From Actinocrinis sp035946395 (GTDB taxonomy: Bacteria; Actinomycetota; Actinomycetes; Streptomycetales; Catenulisporaceae): a stretch of 21,931 bases of DNA. The translations under genes and the position numbers were made by a program. This document shows, piece by piece, positions 15,042-20,634 of the stretch. Positions within the stretch are counted from its first letter, which is position 1; every line of letters begins with the position of its first letter. The notes beneath the pieces are model-generated. The model saw only the letters and a program-made list of their open reading frames with translations. It made no database searches and had not been told where the DNA came from. The stretch spans positions 1-21,931 of the forward strand of contig NZ_DASYZI010000390.1 in assembly GCF_035946395.1 (NCBI RefSeq), read 5' to 3'.

Positions 15042-15701
15042 ATGAGCGACGCGCAACCTCGCAGGCCGTGGATCGTCGGTGTGTCCGGAGCGTCCGGTAC
15101 TCCATACGCGGCCGCGGCGTTGCGCGGGCTGCTTGCCGCGGGGGAGAGCATCGATCTGATGATCAGCCGAGCCGCGCGGCTCACTCTGTTGGACGAGACC
15201 GGCATCGCCTTCCGCGACGCGCACTGGCGTGACGATCTCGCGCAGTGGCTCGGCTGGCACGTGGATGCTGAACCGCAGGCGCCTAAGTGGCTGGACGCGG
15301 TGCGGTACTGGCCTGCGGGTGACCTTGCCGCCGGGCCGTCTTCCGGCAGCTACCCGGCGAAAGGGATGCTGGTGATCCCCGCGTCCACGGCGGCCGTGGC
15401 GGGCGTCCGGCTCGGCCTGTCGAAGGACCTGTTGCAGCGTGCCGCCGACGTGACCCTGAAGGAACGCAGGCCGCTGGTCGTCGTCGTGCGTGAGACGCCG
15501 CTGAACACGCAGACGCTGGAGCATCTTCTTGCGCTGAGCCGCGCCGGGGCGGTGGTGCTGCCCGCGTCGCCCGGGTTCTACGCCGGCGCGCGGGACGTGC
15601 AGCGGCTCGTCGACTTCGTGGCGGGCAAGGCGCTCGACGTACTCGGCGTCGACCATGACCTGCTGCGCCGGTGGAGCGGCGAACTGGGGGCGGCGCAGTA
15701 G
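15042..15701 (+). CDS. ubiX: UbiX-family flavin prenyltransferase
   Basis: Makes prenylated FMN from reduced FMN and a dimethylallyl phosphate donor, the cofactor of UbiD decarboxylases. It is 219 aa, near the usual length. The flavin-binding start IVGVSGASGTPYAAAALRGLL, the SSGSYPAKGMLVIPAST motif, ERRPLVVVVRETPL, and the C-terminal LSRAGAVVLPASPGFY segment all match the family. An internal stretch at about 68-100 is longer than in E. coli UbiX. ATG 15042 has GAGGG almost adjacent. An AATCAT hexamer six bases upstream also fits a leaderless start, so initiation is unclear. Its partner UbiD is encoded at 11625. Confidence 0.93.
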   Translation: MSDAQPRRPWIVGVSGASGTPYAAAALRGLLAAGESIDLMISRAARLTLLDETGIAFRDAHWRDDLAQWLGWHVDAEPQAPKWLDAVRYWPAGDLAAGPSSGSYPAKGMLVIPASTAAVAGVRLGLSKDLLQRAADVTLKERRPLVVVVRETPLNTQTLEHLLALSRAGAVVLPASPGFYAGARDVQRLVDFVAGKALDVLGVDHDLLRRWSGELGAAQ

Positions 15702-15739
15702 CCTTATCCGAATCGACTTCGCCGCAGAGAGGTTGCGCC

Positions 15740-16198
15740 GTGGACGCCGTGGACCGCACGCTGATCGAGGCGTTGCGCGCCAACGGCCGAGCGACTTACG
15801 CCGAGCTCGCTCGGCTGGTCGGGTTGTCCGGGCCGACCGTGACGGATCGGATCAACCGACTGGAGCAGGCCGGAGTGATCTCCGGCTACCGGGCCGTGAT
15901 CAGCCCGGGCGCGGTCGGCCTCGGCGTGACCGCACTGATCGGCGTGCTGCTCTCGGACGCCGCCGACCTCGACGACGTCGGCCGCAGACTGCGGGACGTC
16001 CCCGAGATCGAGGACTGCTGGTTCGTCGCCGGTGAGGAGTCCTACCTGCTCAAGGTGCGCGCCGCCGATCCGTACGGCCTGGAGAAGATCATCGGCCGGC
16101 TCAACCACATCCGCGGCGTCGCGCGCACCCGCACCACGGTCGCGCTGTCTACCAAGTGGGAGGGGCGGCAGCAACCGCTCGACGAGGACCGCAGCTGA
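15740..16198 (+). CDS. AsnC/Lrp family transcriptional regulator
   Basis: DNA-binding regulator of 152 aa. The N-terminal winged helix-turn-helix is DAVDRTLIEALRANGRATYAELARLVGLSGPTVTDRINRLEQAGVISGY. The C-terminal RAM/AsnC ligand domain covers about 65-140, with CWFVAGEESYLLKVRA in the ligand-sensing fold. GTG 15740 is chosen because AGAGAGG ends 7 nt upstream and the HTH begins a few residues after it. Upstream in-frame starts would lie inside ubiX. It sits between ubiX and mqnE, so control of the menaquinone genes, possibly in response to an amino acid or aromatic ligand, is a reasonable inference. A palindrome that could be its site lies at 16237-16246. Confidence 0.93.
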   Translation: MDAVDRTLIEALRANGRATYAELARLVGLSGPTVTDRINRLEQAGVISGYRAVISPGAVGLGVTALIGVLLSDAADLDDVGRRLRDVPEIEDCWFVAGEESYLLKVRAADPYGLEKIIGRLNHIRGVARTRTTVALSTKWEGRQQPLDEDRS

Positions 16199-16236
16199 GA
16201 GCCGTCGGCGTGGACATCAGGCCGTCGGCCGTACGC

Positions 16237-16256
16237 CCGATCGGGTGGCGTAGGCT
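16237..16256 (+). promoter_or_regulatory. Palindrome CCCGATCGGG next to a -10-like TAGGCT upstream of mqnE
   Basis: A 10-bp perfect palindrome (16237-16246) is followed four bases later by TAGGCT (16251-16256), a good TAnnnT hexamer. Transcription would begin near 16263, about 36 nt before the mqnE ATG. No -35 consensus is seen. The palindrome is a candidate operator for the AsnC/Lrp protein encoded just upstream. Confidence 0.35.
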
Positions 16257-16298
16257 CGTGGATTGACCAACCCGCCCCGACCAGGGAGGCCGCAGCCG

Positions 16299-17462
16299 AT
16301 GGACGCCGGACTCAAGCGCGAGCTCGAAGCGAAGGTGCTGGCCGGGGAGCGGCTCGGCTTCGACGACGGCGTGGCGCTCTACGCGACCGACGACCTGGCC
16401 TGGCTCGGCGAGCTGGCCCACCACGTGCGCACCGTGAAGAACGGCGACCGCGTGTACTTCAACGTCAACCGGCACCTCAACATGACGAACGTATGCTCCG
16501 CCTCCTGCGCCTACTGCTCGTTCCAGCGCAAGCCCGGCGAGAAGGACGCGTACACCATGCGCATCGAGGAAGCGGTGCGGCTCGCGAAGCAGATGGAGCC
16601 GGACGGCATCACCGAGCTGCACATGGTCAACGGACTGCACCCGACGCTGCCGTGGCGCTACTACCCGAAGTCGATCCGCGAGCTGAAGGCCGCGCTTCCC
16701 GGCGTGTCCATCAAGGCGTTCACCGCGACCGAGATCCACTGGTTTGAGAAGATCTCCGGGCTGGGCGCCGGCGAGATCCTGGACGAGCTGATCGACGCCG
16801 GGCTCGAATCGCTGACCGGCGGCGGCGCGGAGATCTTCGACTGGGAGATCCGCTCGAAGATCGTGGATCACGCCACGCACTGGGAGGACTGGTCACGTAT
16901 CCACCGGCTCGCACACAGCAAGGGGCTGCGTACGCCGTCGACGATGCTTTACGGGCACATCGAGGAGCCCAGGCACCGAGTCGACCATGTACTGCGGCTG
17001 CGTGAGCTCCAGGACGAGACTGGTGGCTTCGCCGTGTTCATCCCGCTGCGCTTCCAGCACGACTTCCACGACTCGAAGGACGGCAAGCAGCGCAACCGGC
17101 TGATGACGCAGCCGATGGCCACAGGTGCGGAGGCGCTGCGAACCTTCGCCGTCTCACGGCTGCTGCTGGACAACTTCGACCACGTCAAGTGCTTCTGGGT
17201 CATGCATGGTCTGACGACCGCACAGCTGGCGCTCAACTACGGCGTCGACGACCTGGACGGCTCGGTGGTCGAATACAAGATCACGCACGATGCCGACAAG
17301 TTCGGCACCCCGGACAAGATGACGCGCGACGACCTGCTGGAGTTGATCCGCGACGCCGGGTTCACGCCGGTCGAGCGCAATACGCGGTACGAGATCGTGC
17401 GCGAATTCGACGGTCCGGACCCGGAGCGCCGCGAACAGCCCCAGGTGATGACGTTCGCCTAG
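16299..17462 (+). CDS. mqnE: Aminofutalosine synthase MqnE (radical SAM)
   Basis: Radical S-adenosylmethionine enzyme that joins the adenosyl radical to 3-[(1-carboxyvinyl)oxy]benzoate, giving aminofutalosine in menaquinone synthesis. The CxxxCxxC iron-sulfur motif is at Cys66, Cys70 and Cys73 in NVCSASCAYCSFQRKPGEKDAYTMR. Further hallmarks are ELHMVNGLHPTLPWRYYP, KAFTATEIHWFEKISG, LESLTGGGAEIFDWEIR, and MLYGHIEEPRHRVDHVLRLRELQDETGGF. I chose ATG 16299 (387 aa) over TTG 16263 because AGGGAGG ends 9 nt upstream and the protein then starts at the family's usual MDAGLKRELEAKVLAGERL. The other futalosine genes (mqnA, mqnB, mqnC, mqnD) are not in this window. Its stop codon begins a hairpin. Confidence 0.97.
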   Translation: MDAGLKRELEAKVLAGERLGFDDGVALYATDDLAWLGELAHHVRTVKNGDRVYFNVNRHLNMTNVCSASCAYCSFQRKPGEKDAYTMRIEEAVRLAKQMEPDGITELHMVNGLHPTLPWRYYPKSIRELKAALPGVSIKAFTATEIHWFEKISGLGAGEILDELIDAGLESLTGGGAEIFDWEIRSKIVDHATHWEDWSRIHRLAHSKGLRTPSTMLYGHIEEPRHRVDHVLRLRELQDETGGFAVFIPLRFQHDFHDSKDGKQRNRLMTQPMATGAEALRTFAVSRLLLDNFDHVKCFWVMHGLTTAQLALNYGVDDLDGSVVEYKITHDADKFGTPDKMTRDDLLELIRDAGFTPVERNTRYEIVREFDGPDPERREQPQVMTFA

Positions 17463-17487
17463 GGCACATACGAGGTATGTGTTCCCT
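17461..17487 (+). terminator. Hairpin starting inside the mqnE stop codon
   Basis: CACATAC (17465-17471) pairs perfectly with GTATGTG (17475-17481) around GAG. AGGG (17461-17464) then pairs with CCCT (17484-17487) across a two-base bulge, for 11 pairs in all. The last two bases of the TAG stop form the foot of the stem. Only TT follows, so it is a weak intrinsic terminator by enterobacterial standards. Confidence 0.5.
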
Positions 17488-17510
17488 TACCGTGCAGGTG
17501 TGAGAGTGAG

Positions 17511-17529
17511 GGTGTGTCTTAGACACGCC
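17511..17529. promoter_or_regulatory. Inverted repeat upstream of the MFS gene
   Basis: GGTGTGTCT (17511-17519) and AGACACGCC (17521-17529) are inverted copies around a single T, with one G-T mismatch. The near-zero spacer suits a dimeric regulator's operator better than an RNA hairpin. It lies 50 bases before the exporter's ATG. I found no adjacent TetR- or MarR-type regulator gene in this window. Confidence 0.4.
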
Positions 17530-17578
17530 CTGGCGGGCGGAGAGTTTCCGCTGCACCCCATCGGGAGGGGACGCGTGC

Positions 17579-19039
17579 ATGACCGAGGCAGTACTCGACG
17601 CTCCGGATCCGGACGCGGCGGCCGATACGTCTTCTTCGAACTCGACCGTGGCTGGCGGCGCAGGGTCGGCCGTCGCGCAGCGGCTGGCGAGCCTACAGCC
17701 GCCCATGAAGCCACGGTCGAGTTCGAAGAGCCCCGATGCGGGCGCGGCCGTCGTGCGAGAGTCGGAGTCTCCGGGACCTCCATCGGTCAATTCGTCCTCG
17801 TCCGTTTCCGCATCGGTGGACTCTTCGACGACTCCATCCATATGGCGTAGCCGCGACTACCTCAGCTGGTGGACCGGCACGACGGTCTCCGCGCTCGGCT
17901 CGACGCTGTCGGCGATCGCGTTCCCGCTGCTGATGCTCTACCAGACCGGTTCGGTCGCCCAGGCGGGTGCCATCGCGGCGCTGGAGAACGTCGGCCGGCT
18001 GACCACGCTGCTGATCGGCGGCGTGCTCGCGGACCGCTTCTCCCGAAAGGCGCTGCTGGTGGGCGCGCCGATGATCCAGGCGCTCGCGGTCGGCGCGGTC
18101 GTGCCGCTCGTGTTGACCCGGCACGTCTCGGTCTACTCGCTCGGCGCGGTCGCCGTCGTCCAGGGCGTGGTCAACGGGCTCAGCGGCGGCGCCATGATGC
18201 CCGCACTCAAGCGGATCGTCCCGGCGGAGCAGTTCCCCGCGGCCTCGGCATCCCGGCAGGGCCGCGACATGGCGGCCGAACTGGTCGGGCCGCCGATCGG
18301 CGGAATCCTCTTCGCCGCCGCGCGCTGGGCGCCGTTCGTCGGCGACGCCCTGTCGTATCTCGCCGCCGCGCTCGGCTCGGGGCTGATCCGCACCCCGCTC
18401 GGTCCGGAGCTGGGCGAGGACACGCCGCGCGAGCCGATGCGCCGTCAGCTCGCCGAGGGCTGGCGGTTCATCCGATCGAACGACTACATGCGCTTCATCA
18501 CGACCTGGATCCCGGTTGTCAACGCCCTGTTCATGGTGCTCTTCCTGCTCGTCCTCGCGCTCATCCGGCACCGCGGCGGCGGCCCGGTCTCAGTTGGCAC
18601 GGCGAACGCCATTGCGGCGATCGGCGGCTTGACCGGCGCCGTCTGCACGCCGTGGCTGGTGCGGAGGATACGCAGCCGAACACTTGTCGTCGCTGCGTCC
18701 TGGGTGCTGGCTGCGGGTGTGATCGCGGCCGCGTTCGTACCGCACCCGTGGGAGATCGGCGCCGTCTTCGCGGCGGCCCTGGTGATGGCCGCGCCGCTGT
18801 ACTCGGTGTTCGAGACCTATCAGGTGAAGATCGTCCCGGACGAGCTGTACGGCCGGGTGTCCACGCTGCTCACCTTTCTCAGCGTCGGCCTGCTGTGGGT
18901 GGCCCCGATCGTCGCCGGCCTGCTCGCGGACTTCTTCGGCCCGGTGACCGCGCAGGTGGTCGGCGGCGGCGTGCTCGCGGCGCTCGCGGTCTGGGTGCAG
19001 TCCGCGAAGTCACTGCACCAGCTCGACGAGGACCGGTGA
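17579..19039 (+). CDS. MFS transporter (MFS_3, exporter-like) with long hydrophilic N-terminus
   Basis: Predicted inner-membrane exporter, 486 aa. Residues 1-88 are a disordered, Ser/Ala/Pro/Asp-rich extension with no recognisable domain. From WRSRDYLSWWTGTTVSALGSTLSAIAFPLLML onward there are about twelve hydrophobic segments. The loop motif GGVLADRFSRKALLVG matches the MFS motif A between TM2 and TM3. The overall pattern resembles the enterobactin-exporter/macrolide-efflux branch; the substrate is unknown. GGGAGGGG ends 8 nt before ATG 17579. The extension's DNA holds a perfect 21-bp inverted repeat described separately. Translation could instead start further in, making part of the extension a leader, but I see no better ribosome-binding site there. 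Confidence 0.9.
   Translation: MTEAVLDAPDPDAAADTSSSNSTVAGGAGSAVAQRLASLQPPMKPRSSSKSPDAGAAVVRESESPGPPSVNSSSSVSASVDSSTTPSIWRSRDYLSWWTGTTVSALGSTLSAIAFPLLMLYQTGSVAQAGAIAALENVGRLTTLLIGGVLADRFSRKALLVGAPMIQALAVGAVVPLVLTRHVSVYSLGAVAVVQGVVNGLSGGAMMPALKRIVPAEQFPAASASRQGRDMAAELVGPPIGGILFAAARWAPFVGDALSYLAAALGSGLIRTPLGPELGEDTPREPMRRQLAEGWRFIRSNDYMRFITTWIPVVNALFMVLFLLVLALIRHRGGGPVSVGTANAIAAIGGLTGAVCTPWLVRRIRSRTLVVAASWVLAAGVIAAAFVPHPWEIGAVFAAALVMAAPLYSVFETYQVKIVPDELYGRVSTLLTFLSVGLLWVAPIVAGLLADFFGPVTAQVVGGGVLAALAVWVQSAKSLHQLDEDR
17633..17729. repeat. Perfect 21-bp inverted repeat inside the MFS coding sequence
   Basis: The arm 17633-17653 is the exact reverse complement of 17709-17729, separated by 55 bases. 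Pairing continues inward with GGCGGC (17654-17659) against GCCGCC (17698-17703) after a five-base bulge, for 27 pairs in total. Both arms fall within the disordered N-terminal extension of the exporter (encoding SSNSTVA and KPRSSSK). The transcript could form a long hairpin starting about 55 nt after the ATG. No transposase or target-site duplication is associated. Confidence 0.95.
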
Positions 19040-19102
19040 CGGACTGCTGCGGCGTTCGTGCGGAGGATCTCGAAACTACATGCGCAATACGGAAAGTTCA
19101 TG

Positions 19103-19108
19103 CATACT
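19103..19108 (+). promoter_or_regulatory. -10-like CATACT, possible leaderless promoter for the GNAT gene
   Basis: CATACT ends 6 nt before ATG 19115, which has no Shine-Dalgarno sequence. The context ATACTTGAtcCATG repeats that of the UbiD gene start. No clear -35 is visible. Confidence 0.42.
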
Positions 19109-19114
19109 TGATCC

Positions 19115-19732
19115 ATGACGCTGGAATTCACGGTCGATCCCGAGCTGACCGAGGGACTGCGGGCCGAAGTAGTCGCCTGCTGGGCCGACGTGACCAATGC
19201 GGGTGGGTCGGTCGGCTTCATCCCGCCGGTCACGATGGACGACATACTGCCCATCGCCGCGCGGGCCTTCGCGGGCGTGGCCGCGGGTCACAACCGTCTC
19301 GTCATCGGCCGTGAGCGCGAGACGACCGCTCGCGCCGATGCGGGCGCAGAGATCAGCGCGGCTGTCGATACAGGCGCAAGCGCAGGAGCCGATGTCAGTG
19401 CAGGCACCGGTGACGGCCGACTGGCGGCGCTCGCCTTCCTGACCGACGAGCGCAGCCTGCTCACCGAGCACTGGCGCATGGTCAAGCGGGTGATGGTGCA
19501 CCCGGACTTCCAGGGCCGCCGTTACGGCACGCTGCTGATGGCCGAGGTCGAGCGGATAGCCCGCGTCATGGGTCTCGAACTGCTCGCGCTGGACTGCCGT
19601 GCGGGCACCGGTAACGACGAGTTCTACAAGAAATGCGGCTACACCGAGTACGGCAGGCTGCCCGGGGCGCTGCGGATCGGCCCGGACGACTACCGGGACC
19701 GGGTCCTGATGGCCATGTCGCTGAGGGGGTGA
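19115..19732 (+). CDS. GNAT family N-acetyltransferase
   Basis: Acetyl-CoA-dependent acetyltransferase of unknown substrate, 205 aa. The acetyl-CoA binding signature is in VKRVMVHPDFQGRRYGTLLMAEVERIAR (Q-x-x-x-G type loop), followed by LELLALDCRAGTGNDEFYKKCGYTEYGRLPGA, the usual C-terminal strand and aromatic segment. Between about residues 67 and 105 lies a low-complexity Ala/Gly/Asp/Glu insert, which interrupts the N-terminal part of the fold and is probably a loop. ATG 19115 is preceded by a -10-like hexamer rather than a ribosome-binding site. The DUF4229 gene follows after 40 bases. Confidence 0.9.
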   Translation: MTLEFTVDPELTEGLRAEVVACWADVTNAGGSVGFIPPVTMDDILPIAARAFAGVAAGHNRLVIGRERETTARADAGAEISAAVDTGASAGADVSAGTGDGRLAALAFLTDERSLLTEHWRMVKRVMVHPDFQGRRYGTLLMAEVERIARVMGLELLALDCRAGTGNDEFYKKCGYTEYGRLPGALRIGPDDYRDRVLMAMSLRG

Positions 19733-19751
19733 GGTACCGTGAGATGGTACC
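19733..19751. promoter_or_regulatory. Two GGTACC palindromes 13 bp apart before the DUF4229 gene
   Basis: GGTACC occurs at 19733-19738, immediately after the acetyltransferase stop, and at 19746-19751. The copies can pair with each other as a 6-bp stem with a 7-base loop. The role is unknown: attenuator, operator or coincidence. Confidence 0.3.
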
Positions 19752-19772
19752 CACCACAAAGGATTCCCGACC

Positions 19773-20327
19773 ATGACCGAGCAGATCGGCGACCGGAAGA
19801 CGGCCACAGCCACAGCCACTGCGACACGTGCCGCCACAGCCGCGACTGTCGCCGAGCTCAAGGGCGGGCCCGGCAAGGGCAAGTCCGCTGCCGCGAAGGA
19901 CAAGCCGGCTGCGACGTCCGCGTCGGCGCCGCAGTCTGCCGCCTCACCGAGTGCCGCCTCACCGAGTGCGGACTCGCAAACTGCCGATTCACAGGCTGCC
20001 GACTCACAATCTGCTGGCGCCGGGACGGCGCCGGTCTTCGCGACCCGTCACGCGGTGCTGCGATACACCACGCTCCGGCTCGCGCTGTTCCTCGCCGCGC
20101 TGCTGCTCGTCTGGGGTGTGGCGGTGCTCTTCGGCATGGACCTGAGCTCGCAGCTGTCCAGGCTCACCCTGCTCGCCGTAGCCCTGCTGGTGTCCAGCGC
20201 GGTCTCGTTCATCACGCTGTCCAAGTACCGGGACGCGATGTCGGCCGGCATCGTCGACCGCACCCAGCGGCTGGGCAAGAAGTTCGACGACGCGGCCTCT
20301 TTCGAGGACGAGGACGAGGACGAATAA
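19773..20327 (+). CDS. DUF4229 family membrane protein
   Basis: Small actinobacterial membrane protein of unknown function, 184 aa. Residues 1-85 are Ala/Thr/Lys/Ser-rich, with a five-unit 15-bp repeat. Two hydrophobic segments follow: RLALFLAALLLVWGVAVLFG (about 99-118) and RLTLLAVALLVSSAVSFITL (about 127-146). The conserved flank after them is SKYRDAMSAGIVDRTQRLGKKFDDAASFEDEDEDE, with an acidic C-terminus typical of DUF4229 proteins. AAAGGA (19758-19763) lies 9 nt before ATG 19773, a clear ribosome-binding site. In other actinomycetes it is also found near mqnE, so a link with the respiratory genes is possible but unproven. Confidence 0.88.
   Translation: MTEQIGDRKTATATATATRAATAATVAELKGGPGKGKSAAAKDKPAATSASAPQSAASPSAASPSADSQTADSQAADSQSAGAGTAPVFATRHAVLRYTTLRLALFLAALLLVWGVAVLFGMDLSSQLSRLTLLAVALLVSSAVSFITLSKYRDAMSAGIVDRTQRLGKKFDDAASFEDEDEDE
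19937..20011 (+). repeat. Five tandem 15-bp units inside the DUF4229 gene
   Basis: Units start at 19937, 19952, 19967, 19982 and 19997. The first two are identical and the last three diverged. They encode AASPS, AASPS, ADSQT, ADSQA and ADSQS. The period keeps the reading frame, so copy-number change would alter only the length of the disordered N-terminus. Confidence 0.9.
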
Positions 20328-20397
20328 GCCGCGCAGGCGGAACCCGCGGACCGCCTCGTACATCCAAGCTGTCGCCGTCACGTTCGGCGGCGGTGCG

Positions 20398-20616
20398 GTG
20401 GATGGGGAGACGCGGGGATCCGGGGATCCGGGGATCCGGGGATCCGGGGATCCGCAGTCGGTGCACGCCGATCGGTTCGTCGCGCTCGGCGGCCCCGGCG
20501 ATCTGCTCTACCTTGCCGAGTTCGGCGGCTGCTCCCGACTGCGGTTCCCGACCTGGTATCTCTCGCAGGTGGTTCCCGACCTGACGGACCGCCTGGCTGC
20601 GGTCGGGATCGACTAG
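20398..20616 (+). CDS. Small unrecognised ORF with an octamer-repeat N-terminus
   Basis: An open frame of 72 codons (GTG 20398 to TAG 20614-20616). The first ~20 residues come from the 8-bp repeat (GSGDPGIRGSGDP). The remainder, HADRFVALGGPGDLLYLAEFGGCSRLRFPTWYLSQVVPDLTDRLAAVGID, looks like a real globular C-terminal segment with hydrophobic periodicity. The same frame is open further left as far as the DUF4229 gene (NPRTASYIQAVAVTFGGGAVDG), but no good start codon or ribosome-binding site is seen there. It may be a complete small gene with a poor start, or the 3' remnant of a longer one. I do not recognise the family. A group II intron begins about 18 bp after its stop. Confidence 0.5.
   Translation: MDGETRGSGDPGIRGSGDPQSVHADRFVALGGPGDLLYLAEFGGCSRLRFPTWYLSQVVPDLTDRLAAVGID
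20414..20453. repeat. Five perfect tandem copies of octamer GGGGATCC
   Basis: Five identical 8-bp units lie within the small ORF. As with the array at the left edge, an 8-bp period makes all forward frames read one cyclic octapeptide (G-D-P-G-I-R-G-S) with no stop on either strand. Gain or loss of one unit would shift the frame of the segment downstream. Each unit contains a GGATCC palindrome. Confidence 0.97.
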
Positions 20617-20621
20617 CGGCG

Positions 20622-20627
20622 TAGGGT
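20622..20627 (+). promoter_or_regulatory. -10-like TAGGGT at the intron boundary
   Basis: TAGGGT fits the TAGRRT -10 pattern and ends 7 nt before GTG 20635, the likely first bases of the intron. It may be the promoter of a gene that the intron has interrupted or displaced. No -35 consensus is visible. Confidence 0.3.
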
Positions 20628-20634
20628 GCTGGAC

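Noticed and set aside
14148..15656. Long reverse-strand open frame (about 500 codons) opposite the membrane protein and ubiX
   Set aside because: It spans two + strand genes and a tandem repeat, and no family is recognisable in it.
17869..19314. Alternative + frame of about 480 codons covering the MFS gene and part of the GNAT gene
   Set aside because: It is an Arg/Gly/Ala-rich out-of-frame reading; the true frames show membrane helices and acetyl-CoA motifs.
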